Below, in pieces: positions 28,151-38,073 of a stretch of 64,000 nt of DNA. The notes below the pieces were generated by a model. That model made no database searches, had not been told where the DNA came from, and saw only the letters and a list, made by a program, of their open reading frames with translations. The position numbers and the translations under genes are program-made. This stretch comes from Streptomyces sp. NRRL S-37 (GTDB taxonomy: Bacteria > Actinomycetota > Actinomycetes > Streptomycetales > Streptomycetaceae), in contig NZ_JOIZ01000006.1 of assembly GCF_000721605.1 (NCBI RefSeq), positions 248,001 to 312,000 on the forward strand, written 5' to 3'. The stretch's first letter is position 1; every line of letters starts with the position of its first letter.

Positions 28151-28837
28151 GTGGGTCCGGTTCCCGGTACCGACGCAGGGACCGAACACGGCCAGGCGGA
28201 GCAGCCCGAGGGCCAGGGCAGCACGGGCGCGGAGTCGACCACGGAGCGCAGCGCGCGCTTCGAGCGGGACGCGCTCGAGTTCCTCGACCAGATGTATTCG
28301 GCCGCGCTGCGCATGACGCGCAACCCGGCCGACGCGGAGGACCTGGTGCAGGAGACGTACGCCAAGGCGTACGCGTCCTTCCACCAGTTCCGTGAGGGCA
28401 CCAACCTCAAGGCGTGGCTGTACCGGATCCTCACCAACACCTTCATCAACTCGTACCGCAAGAAGCAGCGCGAACCCCAGCGCAGTGCGGCCGAGGAGAT
28501 CGAGGACTGGCAGCTCGCGCGCGCCGAGTCGCACATGTCCACGGGTCTGCGCTCCGCGGAGTCGCAGGCGCTGGACCACCTGCCCGACTCGGACGTCAAG
28601 GAAGCGCTCCAGGCGATCCCGGAGGAGTTCCGCATCGCGGTGTATCTCGCCGATGTCGAGGGCTTTGCCTACAAGGAGATCGCGGACATCATGGGGACAC
28701 CCATCGGTACGGTGATGTCCCGGCTGCACCGTGGCCGCCGCCAGCTGCGCGGCATGCTGGAGGACTACGCGCGTGAGCGCGGACTGGTCCCGGCCGGCGC
28801 CGGAGAGTCGAACGAAGCGAAAGGCTCGGGGTCATGA
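28151..28837 (+). CDS. sigR: Thiol-oxidative-stress ECF sigma factor SigR
   Basis: 228 aa from the GTG at 28151. Region 2 spans [38 protein letters not shown] and [20 protein letters not shown]. Region 4 includes [20 protein letters not shown] and [20 protein letters not shown]. SigR activates thioredoxin, mycothiol and protease genes under disulfide stress and is held by the redox-sensitive anti-sigma RsrA encoded next, whose ATG overlaps its TGA. Autoregulation is expected through the sigma-R promoter at 27902. Identification rests on sequence pattern, the rsrA neighbour and the promoter. Confidence 0.96.
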   Translation: MGPVPGTDAGTEHGQAEQPEGQGSTGAESTTERSARFERDALEFLDQMYSAALRMTRNPADAEDLVQETYAKAYASFHQFREGTNLKAWLYRILTNTFINSYRKKQREPQRSAAEEIEDWQLARAESHMSTGLRSAESQALDHLPDSDVKEALQAIPEEFRIAVYLADVEGFAYKEIADIMGTPIGTVMSRLHRGRRQLRGMLEDYARERGLVPAGAGESNEAKGSGS

Positions 28838-29145
28838 GCTGCGGAGAGCCGCACGAGACGGATTGCAGCGAAATCCTCGATCATCTCTACGAGTTCCTCG
28901 ACCGTGAGATGCCGGATTCCGACTGTGTGAAGTTCGAGCACCACTTCGAGGAATGCTCGCCGTGCCTGGAGAAGTACGGGCTCGAGCAGGCGGTGAAGAA
29001 GCTGGTCAAGCGCTGCTGCGGACAGGACGACGTGCCGGGTGACCTGCGTTCCAAGGTCATGGGCCGGCTCGACCTGATCCGCTCCGGCCAGGCCGTCCCC
29101 GACCAGGACATCACGGCCTCGCCGGCCGCACCGCAGGAGTCCTGA
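28834..29145 (+). CDS. rsrA: Redox-sensing zinc anti-sigma factor RsrA
   Basis: 103 aa ZAS-type anti-sigma. Cysteines lie at 3, 11, 31, 41, 44, 61 and 62 with His37, giving the HxxxCxxC signature HHFEECSPC. In S. coelicolor, C11, H37, C41 and C44 are the residues for zinc and the disulfide switch, and all are retained here. Oxidation releases SigR. The ATG overlaps the sigR stop in an ATGA, so the two are made together. The C-terminal 20 residues are polar and disordered. Confidence 0.96.
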   Translation: MSCGEPHETDCSEILDHLYEFLDREMPDSDCVKFEHHFEECSPCLEKYGLEQAVKKLVKRCCGQDDVPGDLRSKVMGRLDLIRSGQAVPDQDITASPAAPQES

Positions 29146-29290
29146 CACTCCGCGGTTCCCCGGCCCCTGTGTCACTCGAACGTGCTAATCCGCGGGTTAT
29201 CGGCCCGTGGAGGCACCCCTCGCCGTCCTAGGCTCCAGAGCCTGGCAGACGGCAGGTCGGGTGCCGACGGGCACGGTCGGGGAGGGGCAC

Positions 29291-30922
29291 ATGGAGGCGT
29301 TACCGGCACGGGTCCGCGCGTATGTCGCCTGTGTCACCGTGCTGGGCCTGCTCTGTCCACTGCCGCTGGTTCCCTCCGTCCCGGTGTCACCGCCGGGCGG
29401 TGCCCGCTTCTCCTGGTGGGCGGTCGCCCTGCTCGCCGCGCTGTACGCGGGCTGCGAGCGTCTCGCCCGATCGCGTCCGGTCGCCGCCCCGCACCCGGGC
29501 GGAACCTTTCACCCCGTCCTGCTCGCCGGCGCCTTCCTGCTGCCACCGCCCGCCGCGGCGCTGGTCGCGCTCCCCGGGGCGCTGCTGCTCCCCGGGGAAC
29601 AACGCCCGTACCCGGCGCGCGGGCTCTGGCGGGCCGGCAGGCTGATGCTCGCCGTATGGGCCGCGAGCCGGGTCCACCTGGCGGTCGGCGGACGGGACGC
29701 GGTGGCGGACTGCGACGTCCCGGCCGCGCTCGGCACGGCCGGGGCCGCGGTGCTGGCGTTCTGCCTGGTGCTCACCCTGCTGGACGGCGGCATCCCGGCG
29801 TCGGCGCCCGGCGTGCTCCCGCGCGGGAGGCGGATTCCGGCCCCGGCCGCCTGGTGGCGGCTGTTCCTCGGGTCGCTGGCCCCGATCACCGTGCACGGCC
29901 TCGCCGGCCTCATGATGGCGCTGCTGTGGCGCAGCCCCTACGGTCCGGTGGCCGCGCTGCTGGTGCTGCCGCCGATGGGCGTCTCCTGGTGGGCGTTCGT
30001 CCAGTACCACCGGGAACGCGCCGCCCATCAGGCGACGATCCGCGCCCTCGTCCAGGCCGTCGACATCAAGGACGGCTATACGCGCGGGCACAGTGAACGC
30101 GTCGGACAGGCGTCCATGATGATCGCGCGGGAACTCGGCATGGACGACGAGCGCGTCGAGGTGCTCCGCTTCGCAGGCATCCTGCACGACGTCGGCAAGC
30201 TCGGCGTGCCCACCCGGCTGCTCACCAAGAACGGCCCGCTGACCCCCGAGGAGCGCCGGGTGATCGAACTGCACCCCGAGTACGGGCACGAGATGGTGCG
30301 GGGGATCTCCTTCCTCGGCGAGGCCCGCGCGGCGGTGCTGCACCACCACGAACGGCTGGACGGCACCGGCTACCCCTACGGGCTGGCGGGTGGTCAGATC
30401 CCGGAGTCCGCGCGGGTGGTCGCCGTCGCCGACGCCTTCGACGCGATGACCTCCACCCGCTCCTACAGCAGGGCGCGGCCCGTGCCCGTGGCGCTGGAGG
30501 AACTCCGGCGGTGCGCGGGTGCCCACTTCGACCCGCGGATGGTGGCCGCGCTGGTCCGGGCGATCGGCCGGACCGGCTGGCACCCGGCGGTGACCGCCGA
30601 CGAAGCACGCCCCGCCCCCGGTGACGCGCGGTCCGCCCCCGGCGGCCCCCGGCCGGCCGACGGTGCCTCCGGGCCCGCTACGGGCGGCAGCCGACCGGCT
30701 CTTGGTGACGCGCGGTCCGCCCCCGGCGGCCCCCGGCCGGCCGACGGTGTCCCCGGGCCTGCCACGGGCGGCAGCCGGTCGGCTTCCGGTGGCACGCGGC
30801 CCGCCGACGGTGGCGCGTCGTCCGCCACCGAGGGCACTCGGTCCGCCACCGGGGACACACGGTCCGCGGCCGCGCCCGGAGCCGCCGGGCCGGCCGTCGG
30901 CCGGCCGGGAACGCGCCGATGA
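29291..30922 (+). CDS. Membrane HD-GYP-type phosphodiesterase-like protein with a TTA codon
   Basis: 543 aa. The first 240 residues hold about six hydrophobic segments. A soluble HD-GYP domain follows: KDGYTRGHSERVGQASMMIA, FAGILHDVGKLGVP with the HD pair, and VLHHHERLDGTGYPYGLAGG with HHE and GYP. HD-GYP domains degrade cyclic di-GMP, but the substrate here is untested. From about residue 435 the tail is a Gly/Pro/Ala/Arg/Asp repeat. Codon 4 is TTA (29300-29302), the codon read only by the bldA tRNA. The ATG at 29291 follows GAGGGG; no later in-frame start is good. The next gene overlaps by 4 nt. Confidence 0.86.
   Translation: MEALPARVRAYVACVTVLGLLCPLPLVPSVPVSPPGGARFSWWAVALLAALYAGCERLARSRPVAAPHPGGTFHPVLLAGAFLLPPPAAALVALPGALLLPGEQRPYPARGLWRAGRLMLAVWAASRVHLAVGGRDAVADCDVPAALGTAGAAVLAFCLVLTLLDGGIPASAPGVLPRGRRIPAPAAWWRLFLGSLAPITVHGLAGLMMALLWRSPYGPVAALLVLPPMGVSWWAFVQYHRERAAHQATIRALVQAVDIKDGYTRGHSERVGQASMMIARELGMDDERVEVLRFAGILHDVGKLGVPTRLLTKNGPLTPEERRVIELHPEYGHEMVRGISFLGEARAAVLHHHERLDGTGYPYGLAGGQIPESARVVAVADAFDAMTSTRSYSRARPVPVALEELRRCAGAHFDPRMVAALVRAIGRTGWHPAVTADEARPAPGDARSAPGGPRPADGASGPATGGSRPALGDARSAPGGPRPADGVPGPATGGSRSASGGTRPADGGASSATEGTRSATGDTRSAAAPGAAGPAVGRPGTRR
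30620..30787 (+). repeat. Two 84-bp direct repeats in the HD-GYP C-terminus
   Basis: Nearly identical 84-bp (28-codon) units begin at 30620 and 30704, both starting GGTGACGCGCGGTCCGCCCC and encoding DARSAPGGPRPADG...ATGGSR. Degenerate thirds continue to about 30860. The in-frame unit length suggests slippage or unequal recombination in a disordered tail. Confidence 0.75.
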
Positions 30923-32220
30923 GGCCCCGGCTGCACACCGTCGTGCACCTGTGCGCCGCCGTCCTCGCCGCCGGTTCCCTGGGCAGCACGCTCTACGACG
31001 GCGTCGAGGAGCGCGGTACGGCCCTCGCCTTCGGGGTCCTCATCGCCGTCGGCGAGCTCACCCGGCGCAACGGAACGCGGATCAGGGAGGCCGCGCCGCT
31101 CGCCGCCGCGGGTTCACTGTCGTACGCCCTGCTCGGCGAGACCGCGGCCCGGCCCACCCACCACGGCGCCGCCCAGGTCGTCACCGTGGTGCTCGCCGCG
31201 TCCCTGCTCGGCAGCGTGCCGCACGTCGGGCGCGGTGCGGGGCCCGCCCTCGACCCGCCGGCCCGCAGGGTGCTGACCGTCGGCTTCGTCGCCCTGTGCT
31301 TCCAGCCGCTGTACAACCGGGGCACCTTCGACGGCTGGAGCGGCCCCGCCCACGCGCTGCTCCTGCTCGCCCTGCTCTCCCTCACCGCGCTGTACGACGC
31401 CGTCCTCGCCGCCGCGCTGTCCCACTCCCGCACCGGCTGGCCCTTCCCGCCGACGCTGCGCGACGAACTGCGGGCCCTGCCCGGCATCGGGGCCGCCGTC
31501 ATCGCCACGGGCGCGGTGATGGCGCTCGGGGTCGCGGTCGTGGGGCTGTGGGCGCTGCCCGTCTTCTCCGTACCCCTGCTGCTCGCACAGCTTTCCTACC
31601 GGCGGTACGCCGCCGTGCGCGCCACCTACCGGCAGACCATCACCTCCCTCGCGCGGGCCACCGAGATCGCCGGATACACCCCGGCCGGGCACGCCCGACG
31701 GGTCGCCGCGCTCAGCCGGGCGGTGGGGCGGGACCTCGGACTGACCGAACCCGAACTGACCGTGCTGGAGTACGCCGCCCTGATGCACGACATTGGCCAG
31801 CTCAGCCTCGTCGACCCGGTCCCCGACGGCGCCACCGCCGTCCTGCCGGTCACCGAACAGCGGCGGATCGCGCTGCTCGGCGGCGCCGTGGTGCGCCAGA
31901 CCGGGGTGGACCCGCGCGTGGCCGCGATCGTCGAGCGCCAGGCCGACCCGTACCGGGAACAGCCGCTCGCCGCACGTATCGTCCGGGTGGTCAACGCATA
32001 CGAGGAGAAGTCCCGGGAAGGCGGACCCGGCGGGCCGCTGACCGCGCTGGAGGAACTGCGCCTGACGACCGCCGGGGAGTACGCGCCGGAGGTGGTCGAA
32101 GCACTGGCCCGGGTGCTGTCACGGAACACGGAGGGGACGCGTGAACACCAGGGCCGAACGTGGCGAGGGCCACGAACGGGACTGTCTGACCCCGGCCGAG
32201 GCTGGGTAACCCATGGGTAA
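30919..32220 (+). CDS. Membrane HD-domain protein, degenerate (no GYP)
   Basis: 433 aa, paralogous in layout to the preceding gene: about seven hydrophobic segments, then an HD domain with ATEIAGYTPAGHARRVAALS and YAALMHDIGQLSLV. The HD pair is kept, but the HHE and GYP motif is absent; the corresponding region reads GVDPRVAAIVERQADPYREQ. It may have lost activity or act on another substrate, perhaps as a partner of the first protein. Its ATG overlaps the stop of the HD-GYP gene by 4 nt, so translation is coupled. Confidence 0.82.
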   Translation: MRPRLHTVVHLCAAVLAAGSLGSTLYDGVEERGTALAFGVLIAVGELTRRNGTRIREAAPLAAAGSLSYALLGETAARPTHHGAAQVVTVVLAASLLGSVPHVGRGAGPALDPPARRVLTVGFVALCFQPLYNRGTFDGWSGPAHALLLLALLSLTALYDAVLAAALSHSRTGWPFPPTLRDELRALPGIGAAVIATGAVMALGVAVVGLWALPVFSVPLLLAQLSYRRYAAVRATYRQTITSLARATEIAGYTPAGHARRVAALSRAVGRDLGLTEPELTVLEYAALMHDIGQLSLVDPVPDGATAVLPVTEQRRIALLGGAVVRQTGVDPRVAAIVERQADPYREQPLAARIVRVVNAYEEKSREGGPGGPLTALEELRLTTAGEYAPEVVEALARVLSRNTEGTREHQGRTWRGPRTGLSDPGRGWVTHG

Positions 32221-32322
32221 TGAGCGCCCTCGCGGCCGTACGTGGTTGGATGCGAAGGAGAGGGTGTCCGGGGGCGCGGACAGGTACGGCCAGCCCACCG
32301 ACGGAACTGGCAGGCGGGAATC

Positions 32323-33303
32323 GTGAGGATCTTCGGCAAGGGACGGCACCGGCCCTCCGCCTCCTGGCGGCAGGCCACGGACCGTGCGTTCACGCTCATC
32401 GGCGACGGCCGGTACGAGGACGCGGGCGCGCTGCTGACCCGTGCCGCCGACCTGGAGCCCTGGTTGTCGGAGTCCTGGTTCAACCTCGCGCTGCTGCACA
32501 AGTTCCGGCACGACTGGGAGCAGGCGCGGTCGGCCGGTCTGCGGGCCGTGGCGCTCCTCGACCGCGACACGGGCGCTCCCGACTGGTGGAACGTCGGCAT
32601 CGCCGCCACCGCCCTGCAGGACTGGCCACTGGCCCGGCGGGCCTGGCAGGCCTACGGACTCAAGGTGCCCGGACCGGCCACCGACTCCGGCGAACCCCTC
32701 GGCATGGAGCTGGGCAGCGCGGCCGTACGGCTGTCCCCGGAGGGGGAGGCGGAGGTCGTGTGGGGGCGGCGCCTGGACCCCGCCCGGATCGAGGTGCTGT
32801 CCATTCCGCTGCCGTCCTCCGGGCGCCGCTGGGGCGAGGTCGTCCTGCACGACGGCGTGCCGCACGGGGAGCGGAGCACCGCCGCCGGGCACACCTACCC
32901 GGTGTTCGACGAGATCGAGTTGTGGGCGCCCTCGCCGGTGCCGACCTGGGTGGTGCTGCTGGAGGCCGCGACCGAGGCCGACCGGGACGCGCTGGAGCAA
33001 CTGGCCTCCGACGCCGGGTTCGCGGCCGAGGACTGGTCGTCCTCCGTACGGCTGCTGTGCCGGATGTGCTCGGAGTCGCGGATGCCGTCGGACGAGGGGG
33101 AGGGCGAGCATCTGGACCCGCACGATCACAGTGAGCCGGGGCATCCGGGGCCGCTGGGGCACCGTACGGACGGGCAGTTGTGGGTGCCGGAGCGGGAGTG
33201 CGGCGTGGCCGCCCCCGCCTCTCTCGTCCGGGGGCTGCTGGACGGGTGGGTCGCGGACAGCCCGGACTCGCGGGACTGGCGGGACCTTGAAGAGGTCTGT
33301 TGA
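32323..33303 (+). CDS. TPR-containing conserved protein
   Basis: 326 aa. Two or three tetratricopeptide-like helical pairs lie in the first 120 residues ([59 protein letters not shown]). The remainder is a mixed domain with [14 protein letters not shown] and [20 protein letters not shown], and two cysteines near the end (LCRMCSES). I do not recognise a catalytic motif or family name. The GTG at 32323 lies shortly after GGCGGGAA. The gene is 102 nt downstream of the HD pair and may be co-transcribed. There is no signal or membrane segment. Confidence 0.78.
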   Translation: MRIFGKGRHRPSASWRQATDRAFTLIGDGRYEDAGALLTRAADLEPWLSESWFNLALLHKFRHDWEQARSAGLRAVALLDRDTGAPDWWNVGIAATALQDWPLARRAWQAYGLKVPGPATDSGEPLGMELGSAAVRLSPEGEAEVVWGRRLDPARIEVLSIPLPSSGRRWGEVVLHDGVPHGERSTAAGHTYPVFDEIELWAPSPVPTWVVLLEAATEADRDALEQLASDAGFAAEDWSSSVRLLCRMCSESRMPSDEGEGEHLDPHDHSEPGHPGPLGHRTDGQLWVPERECGVAAPASLVRGLLDGWVADSPDSRDWRDLEEVC

Positions 33304-33452
33304 GGCCGTCGGCCGCGCGCGGGTCCGTCGTGCTTGTCCACGCCCACGCGGAGGGGCCGCGCACGGCACGGTCCCGCGACCCTGAAGGGGCGCTTCGCCG
33401 TACCCTTGTCAGATCACGACCCCGGTTTCACTCAGGAAGGCACACGTCGGTC

Positions 33453-34103
33453 ATGGCTCAGCAGGACACCGATCAGCAGCACGCGGGCGTGCTCCCCGTC
33501 GACGACGAGGGGTACGTCGTCGACACGGAGGACTGCGAGGAGCGCGAGACGGCGTGGCGGGAGCGCGGTACCTCGCGTCCGATCACCGTGGTCGGCCACC
33601 CGGTGCTGCACCAGGAGTGCAAGGACGTCACGGACTTCGGCGACGAGCTCCAGCAGCTGGTCGCCGACATGTTCGCCAGCCAGCGCACCGCCGAGGGCGT
33701 GGGCCTGGCCGCCAACCAGATCGGCGTGGACAAGAAGGTCTTCGTCTACGACTGCCCGGACGACGAGGGCGCACGGCACGTCGGTGTGATCTGCAACCCC
33801 AAGCTGGTCGAACTGCCCGCCGAGCGGCGCCGGCTGGACGACAGCAACGAGGGCTGCCTGTCGGTGCCCACGGCGTACATGCCGCTGGCCCGCCCCGACT
33901 ACGCCGAGGTGACCGGCCAGGACGAGAAGGGCAACCCCGTCCGGGTACGCGGCACCGGCTACTTCGCGCGGTGTTTGCAGCACGAGACCGACCACCTCTA
34001 CGGCTACCTCTACATCGACCGGCTGTCCAAGCGTGAACGCAAGGACGCGCTGCGGCAGATGGCCGAGAACGAGCCGCGTTACCCCGTGGTGGCCAACGAC
34101 TGA
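33453..34103 (+). CDS. def: Peptide deformylase
   Basis: 216 aa. It removes the formyl group from new polypeptides. All three family motifs are present: [18 protein letters not shown] with the metal Cys, and QHETDHLYG, whose HExxH has the catalytic Glu. The N-terminal 45 residues before [11 protein letters not shown] are an acidic extension seen in actinobacterial paralogues. No fmt gene is adjacent, suggesting one of several def copies. The ATG lies in the expected place after a GGAAGG ribosome site about 20 nt upstream, which is unusually far. A hairpin terminator follows. Confidence 0.94.
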   Translation: MAQQDTDQQHAGVLPVDDEGYVVDTEDCEERETAWRERGTSRPITVVGHPVLHQECKDVTDFGDELQQLVADMFASQRTAEGVGLAANQIGVDKKVFVYDCPDDEGARHVGVICNPKLVELPAERRRLDDSNEGCLSVPTAYMPLARPDYAEVTGQDEKGNPVRVRGTGYFARCLQHETDHLYGYLYIDRLSKRERKDALRQMAENEPRYPVVAND

Positions 34104-34131
34104 CCGGCCCCCGGAGTCCCTCCCTCTCCTC

Positions 34132-34177
34132 ACGAACGGCGTCCGACCGAGCACCTTTTCGGTCGGGTGCCGTTCGT
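34132..34177 (+). terminator. Long hairpin terminator after def
   Basis: A two-segment stem (34132-34140 with 34169-34177 and 34143-34150 with 34159-34166, separated by a GT/GT internal mismatch) has an eight-base loop. It isolates the terpene operon from upstream transcription. Confidence 0.75.
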
Positions 34178-34324
34178 CTGTGTGACCTCCGTAGTGGCGA
34201 AATAAGCAAATCCGTTCCCAGAGCGGTCAGTTGTGGTGCTGAATGGAGGTGCGGGGATACGCACGGCGTGCGCCCGGCTCGGGGGGCGGGCGCACGCCGA
34301 CTGGCGGCAGAGAGGGGATTGTTC

Positions 34325-35410
34325 GTGCATGCTTTGTCACACGGCACCACATCGACACCGACCACCATCGCAGTTCCACCGGCGCTGTCTCTTCCGGTGA
34401 TCGAGGCGGCGTTCCCCCGGCAACTCCATCCGTATTGGCCCCGACTTCAACAGGCGACCAGGGCGTGGCTGCTCGAAAAGCGGCTCATGCCGGCGGGCAA
34501 GGTGGAGGAATATGCCGATGGTCTGTGCTACACCGATCTCATGGCGGGCTACTACATAGGCGCCCCCGACGACGTCCTGCAGGCGATAGCGGACTACAGC
34601 GCGTGGTTCTTCGTCTGGGACGACCGGCAGGACCGCGACATCGTGCACGGCCGTGCCGCCGCCTGGCTGCGGCTGAAGGACCTGCTGCACAGGGCCCTCG
34701 ACAGCCCCGGTGACCACCTGGACCACGAGGACCCGGTGGTGGCGGGGCTCGCGGACAGCGTGGAGCGGCTGTACGCGTTCCTGCCGGGCGGCTGGAACGA
34801 CCGGTTCGCCCGGCACTTCCACGAGGTGATCGAGGCGTACGACCGGGAGTTCCACAACCGTACGGAGGGGATCGTCCCCACCGTCGAGGAATACCTGGAA
34901 CTGCGCCGGCTCACCTTCGCGCACTGGATCTGGACCGATCTCCTGGAGCCGAGCGCCGGCAGTGAACTGCCGGACGGGATAAGGAAGCACCCCGCCTACC
35001 GGAAGGCGGCACTGCTCAGTCAGGAATTCGCCGCCTGGTACAACGACCTCTGTTCCCTGCCGAAGGAAATAGCGGGTAATGAGGTGCACAATCTCGGCAT
35101 CAGCCTCATCATCCACGAGAAACTCACACTCGAAGAGGCGATCGCGGACGTGAGGCGCCGCGTCGAGGAATGCATCAGCGAATTCCAGGACGCCGAACGG
35201 GACGCCCTGCACTTCGCGGACGCCCTCGACGACGGCACGGTGGGAGGAAAGGAAAAGAGCGCCGCCGTACGCGCCTGCGTCGGCAATATGCGGAACTGGT
35301 TCAGCTCCGTCTACTGGTTCCACCACGAGTCCGGCCGGTACCGGGTCGACAGCTGGGACGACCGGTCCACACCCCCGTACGTCGACAACGAAACGGCAGG
35401 TGAGTCATGA
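34325..35410 (+). CDS. eizA: epi-Isozizaene synthase (class I sesquiterpene cyclase)
   Basis: 361 aa, the same length as the S. coelicolor enzyme. It cyclises farnesyl diphosphate to epi-isozizaene, the first step to the antibiotic albaflavenone. The metal motifs are in place: the aspartate-rich VWDDRQD (residues 99-103) and the NSE triad in [16 protein letters not shown]. Near-identity to the known protein can be seen along [18 protein letters not shown] and [18 protein letters not shown]. Translation begins at GTG 34325, an unusual but conserved start. The downstream P450 overlaps by 4 nt. Confidence 0.95.
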   Translation: MHALSHGTTSTPTTIAVPPALSLPVIEAAFPRQLHPYWPRLQQATRAWLLEKRLMPAGKVEEYADGLCYTDLMAGYYIGAPDDVLQAIADYSAWFFVWDDRQDRDIVHGRAAAWLRLKDLLHRALDSPGDHLDHEDPVVAGLADSVERLYAFLPGGWNDRFARHFHEVIEAYDREFHNRTEGIVPTVEEYLELRRLTFAHWIWTDLLEPSAGSELPDGIRKHPAYRKAALLSQEFAAWYNDLCSLPKEIAGNEVHNLGISLIIHEKLTLEEAIADVRRRVEECISEFQDAERDALHFADALDDGTVGGKEKSAAVRACVGNMRNWFSSVYWFHHESGRYRVDSWDDRSTPPYVDNETAGES

Positions 35411-36777
35411 GCGTCGAGTCGGCGGACCCCCGCACGGCCGAGGAGACCGGACTGCGTGAGCCTCCCGTGGCCGGCGGAAGCGTCCCCGTCCTGGGCCACG
35501 GCTGGAAACTGGCGCGCGATCCGCTGTCCTTCATGTCCGGGCTGCGCGACCACGGCGACGTCGTGCGCCTCAGGCTCGGACCGAAGACGGTGTACGCCGT
35601 CACCACCCCCGCCCTCACCGGGGCGGTGGCGCTGAGCCCCGACTACATCATCGCCGGACCGCTCTGGGAGTCCCTGGAGGACCTGCTCGGCAAGGAGGGC
35701 GTCGCCACCGCCAACGGCCCGCTGCACCGGCGCCAGCGCCGCACCATCCAGCCCGCGTTCAGGCTCGACGCGATCCCCGCCTACGGGCCGATCATGGCGG
35801 AGGAGGCGTACGCGCTGGTGGAGCGCTGGCGCTCCGGCGAGGCGCTGGACGTCACGGCGGAGTCCTTCCGCGTGGCTGTCCGGGTGGCCGCCCGCTGCCT
35901 GATGCGCGGCAGCTACATGGACGCCCGCGCGGAGCGCATCTGCGTCGATCTCGCCACGCTGTTCAGCGGCATGTACCAGCGCATGGTGGTACCGCTCGGA
36001 CCGCTGTACAAGGTCCCGCTGCCGGCCAACCGGGAGTTCAACCGCGCACTGGCCGATTTACATGTCCTGGTCGACGAGATCGTCGCCGACCGACGGGCAA
36101 GCGGTCAAAAGCCGAACGATTTGCTGACGGCTTTGCTGGAGGCGAAGGACGAGAATGGCGAGCCCATAGGGGAACAGGAGATCCACGACCAGGTCATCGC
36201 CATACTCACCCCCGGCAGCGAAACCGTCGGATCCACGATCATGTCGCTCCTCCTGGTTCTCACCGAGCACCCGGAACTCGGCGACAAGATCCGCGACGAG
36301 GTGAAATCCGTCGCGGGTGACCGCCCGGTCGCATTCGAGGACGTCCGGAAACTGACGTACACCGCGAATGTCGTCACCGAGACCCTGCGGCTGTATCCGG
36401 CCGTATGGGTATTGACACGCCGCGCGGTGACCGACACGGAACTCGGCGGATACCGCATTCCCCAGGGCGCGGACCTCATCTACAGTCCGTACGCGATCCA
36501 GCGCGACCGGCGGTCGTACGGGCGGCACGAGGAGTTCGACCCCGACCGCTGGCTTCCCGAGCGGGCGGGGGACGTGCCCAAGTACGCGATGAGTCCGTTC
36601 AGCGTGGGCAACCGCAAGTGCCCCAGCGACCACTTCTCGATGGCCGAGCTCACGCTCATCACCGCGGTGGTCGCCTCCGCCTACCGCTTCGACCACGCGC
36701 CCGGCTCCGACGCCAGGCCCCGGATCGGCATCACGCTCCGGCCGCGCCGGCTGATGCTGCGGGCGGTGCCCCGCTGA
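35407..36777 (+). CDS. cyp170: Cytochrome P450 CYP170A-type (albaflavenone synthase)
   Basis: 456 aa. Two sequential allylic oxidations of epi-isozizaene give albaflavenone. Heme motif [12 protein letters not shown] (Cys thiolate), K-helix ETLR and I-helix [11 protein letters not shown] are present. CYP170A1 of S. coelicolor also has a second terpene-synthase activity. The ATG overlaps the eizA stop in ATGA, so expression is coupled. Codon 218 is TTA (36058-36060), implying dependence on the bldA tRNA for completion. A stretch around 36058-36480 has more A/T at third positions than neighbouring genes. It converges with nrdS 16 nt away. Confidence 0.93.
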   Translation: MSVESADPRTAEETGLREPPVAGGSVPVLGHGWKLARDPLSFMSGLRDHGDVVRLRLGPKTVYAVTTPALTGAVALSPDYIIAGPLWESLEDLLGKEGVATANGPLHRRQRRTIQPAFRLDAIPAYGPIMAEEAYALVERWRSGEALDVTAESFRVAVRVAARCLMRGSYMDARAERICVDLATLFSGMYQRMVVPLGPLYKVPLPANREFNRALADLHVLVDEIVADRRASGQKPNDLLTALLEAKDENGEPIGEQEIHDQVIAILTPGSETVGSTIMSLLLVLTEHPELGDKIRDEVKSVAGDRPVAFEDVRKLTYTANVVTETLRLYPAVWVLTRRAVTDTELGGYRIPQGADLIYSPYAIQRDRRSYGRHEEFDPDRWLPERAGDVPKYAMSPFSVGNRKCPSDHFSMAELTLITAVVASAYRFDHAPGSDARPRIGITLRPRRLMLRAVPR

Positions 36778-36793
36778 CCCGCGCGGCGCGCGT

Positions 36794-37756
36794 TCAGGCG
36801 GCCTGCGGGCCCCTGAACGTGCGCCGGTAGGCCTGGGGCGTCGTACCGACGGCGCGGACGAAGTGGTGGCGCAGCGCCGCGGCGTTGCCGAAGCCGGTAC
36901 GGCCCGCGATCGCGTCCACCGTCTCGTCCGTCGCCTCCAGCAGACGCTGGGCCAGCAGCACCCGCTGGCGCAGGATCCAGCGGTAGGGCGTGGTGCCGGT
37001 CTCCTGCTGGAAGCGGCGGGCGAAGGTGCGCGGCGCCATGTGGGCGCGGGCGGCGAGCTGCTCGACGGTGGTCTCCTCGTCGAGATGCCGCTCCATCCAC
37101 ATCAGGACCTCGGCGACGGTGTCGCCCCCGGACCGCGGCAGCGGGCGCTCGATGTACTGGGCCTGCCCGCCGTCGCGGTGCGGGGGCACCACCATGCGCC
37201 GGGCGATCTTGTTGGCGACCTCCGGACCCTGCTCCTTGCGCACCAGATGCAGACAGGCGTCGATGCCGGCGGCGGTGCCCGCGGAGGTGATCACCGGGTC
37301 CTCGTCGACGTAGAGCACATCCGGCTCGACCGTCAGATGGGGATACCTCCCGGTCAGCGCCTCCGCGTGCTTCCAGTGGGCGGCGGCACGCCGGCCGTCG
37401 AGGAGCCCGGCGGCGGCGAGCACGAACACCCCGGAGCAGACGCTGAGCACCCGCGCGCCCCGGTCCACCCCTCTGCGCAGGGCGTCCAGCAGCTCGGGCG
37501 GGAACTCCCGGGACACATAGGAGGAACCGGCGGGCACGGCGATGAGGTCCGCGGTCTCCAGCCGCTCCAGACCGTGCTCGACCTGGAGGGAGAAGCCCGC
37601 GTTGGTGCGCACCGCCGGGCCGTCGGCCGAGGCGGCGGCGAAGTCGTAGACCGGCAGGCCGTCGTCGCTGCGGTCGACGCCGAAGACCTCGCAGACGACA
37701 CCGAGTTCGAAGGGGTTCACACCGTCGAGGAGGACGGCGGCCACGTTCTGGAGCAT
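36794..37756 (-). CDS. nrdS: AraC-family (GlxA-type) regulator, NrdS
   Basis: 320 aa. The N-terminal DJ-1/PfpI-like half (AAVLLDGVNPFELGVVCEVF, SVCSGVFVLAAAGLLDGRRA) and the C-terminal AraC helix-turn-helix pair (AHMAPRTFARRFQQETGTTP, DAIAGRTGFGNAAALRHHFV) define the GlxA group. It follows nrdB, as nrdS does in the S. coelicolor nrdABS operon, and the symbol is given on that basis. The 341-nt gap to nrdB, which contains a small reverse-strand gene, raises the possibility of a separate promoter here. The ATG has GGAG upstream. Confidence 0.85.
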   Translation of the reverse strand: MLQNVAAVLLDGVNPFELGVVCEVFGVDRSDDGLPVYDFAAASADGPAVRTNAGFSLQVEHGLERLETADLIAVPAGSSYVSREFPPELLDALRRGVDRGARVLSVCSGVFVLAAAGLLDGRRAAAHWKHAEALTGRYPHLTVEPDVLYVDEDPVITSAGTAAGIDACLHLVRKEQGPEVANKIARRMVVPPHRDGGQAQYIERPLPRSGGDTVAEVLMWMERHLDEETTVEQLAARAHMAPRTFARRFQQETGTTPYRWILRQRVLLAQRLLEATDETVDAIAGRTGFGNAAALRHHFVRAVGTTPQAYRRTFRGPQAA

Positions 37757-37848
37757 GGCTCCAGTGTGCCGCGCCTTTGGCAGTAAATCGAGGGTGTACG
37801 GCAGTTCTGCCACTGCCGGTAAGGGGTATCGGGCGCGACAGTGGTGTC

Positions 37849-38073
37849 ATGGATACGACGCAGATGGAAACACTGATCGCGATGGTGGCCGTGTTCGGCC
37901 TGTTCCTCTTCATGACCCTGCCCGCGCTGATCGGCATCGCACGCGACCGGCGGATCGACCGGCAGATCAGGCAGGCCGAGGCCGCCCGCGCCGCCGCCGA
38001 GCGCCGCACCGGGCCGGCCACCGCCCGCCCGGCGCGGGGTGCCGCCCCCCACCGCACCGCACGGGCGGCGTGA
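37849..38073 (+). CDS. Small membrane protein between nrdS and nrdB (opposite strand)
   Basis: 74 aa. An N-terminal hydrophobic helix (LIAMVAVFGLFLFMTLPALI) is followed by a long basic tail with many Ala/Arg (RDRRIDRQIRQAEAARAAAE). It runs antisense to the presumed nrdB-nrdS transcript and is divergent from nrdS. The ribosome site is weak, but amino-acid composition and the helix make a real gene plausible. No family is recognised. Confidence 0.6.
   Translation: MDTTQMETLIAMVAVFGLFLFMTLPALIGIARDRRIDRQIRQAEAARAAAERRTGPATARPARGAAPHRTARAA

Noticed and set aside
29291..29340. Later start for the HD-GYP gene that would exclude the TTA codon
   Set aside because: The next in-frame ATG or GTG is inside the first membrane helix and has no ribosome site, so the start at 29291 is kept.
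34325..35410. Longer eizA frame from 34268
   Set aside because: The extra residues are Arg/Ala-rich with no match to known synthases. The GTG at 34325 gives 361 aa, equal to the characterised enzyme.
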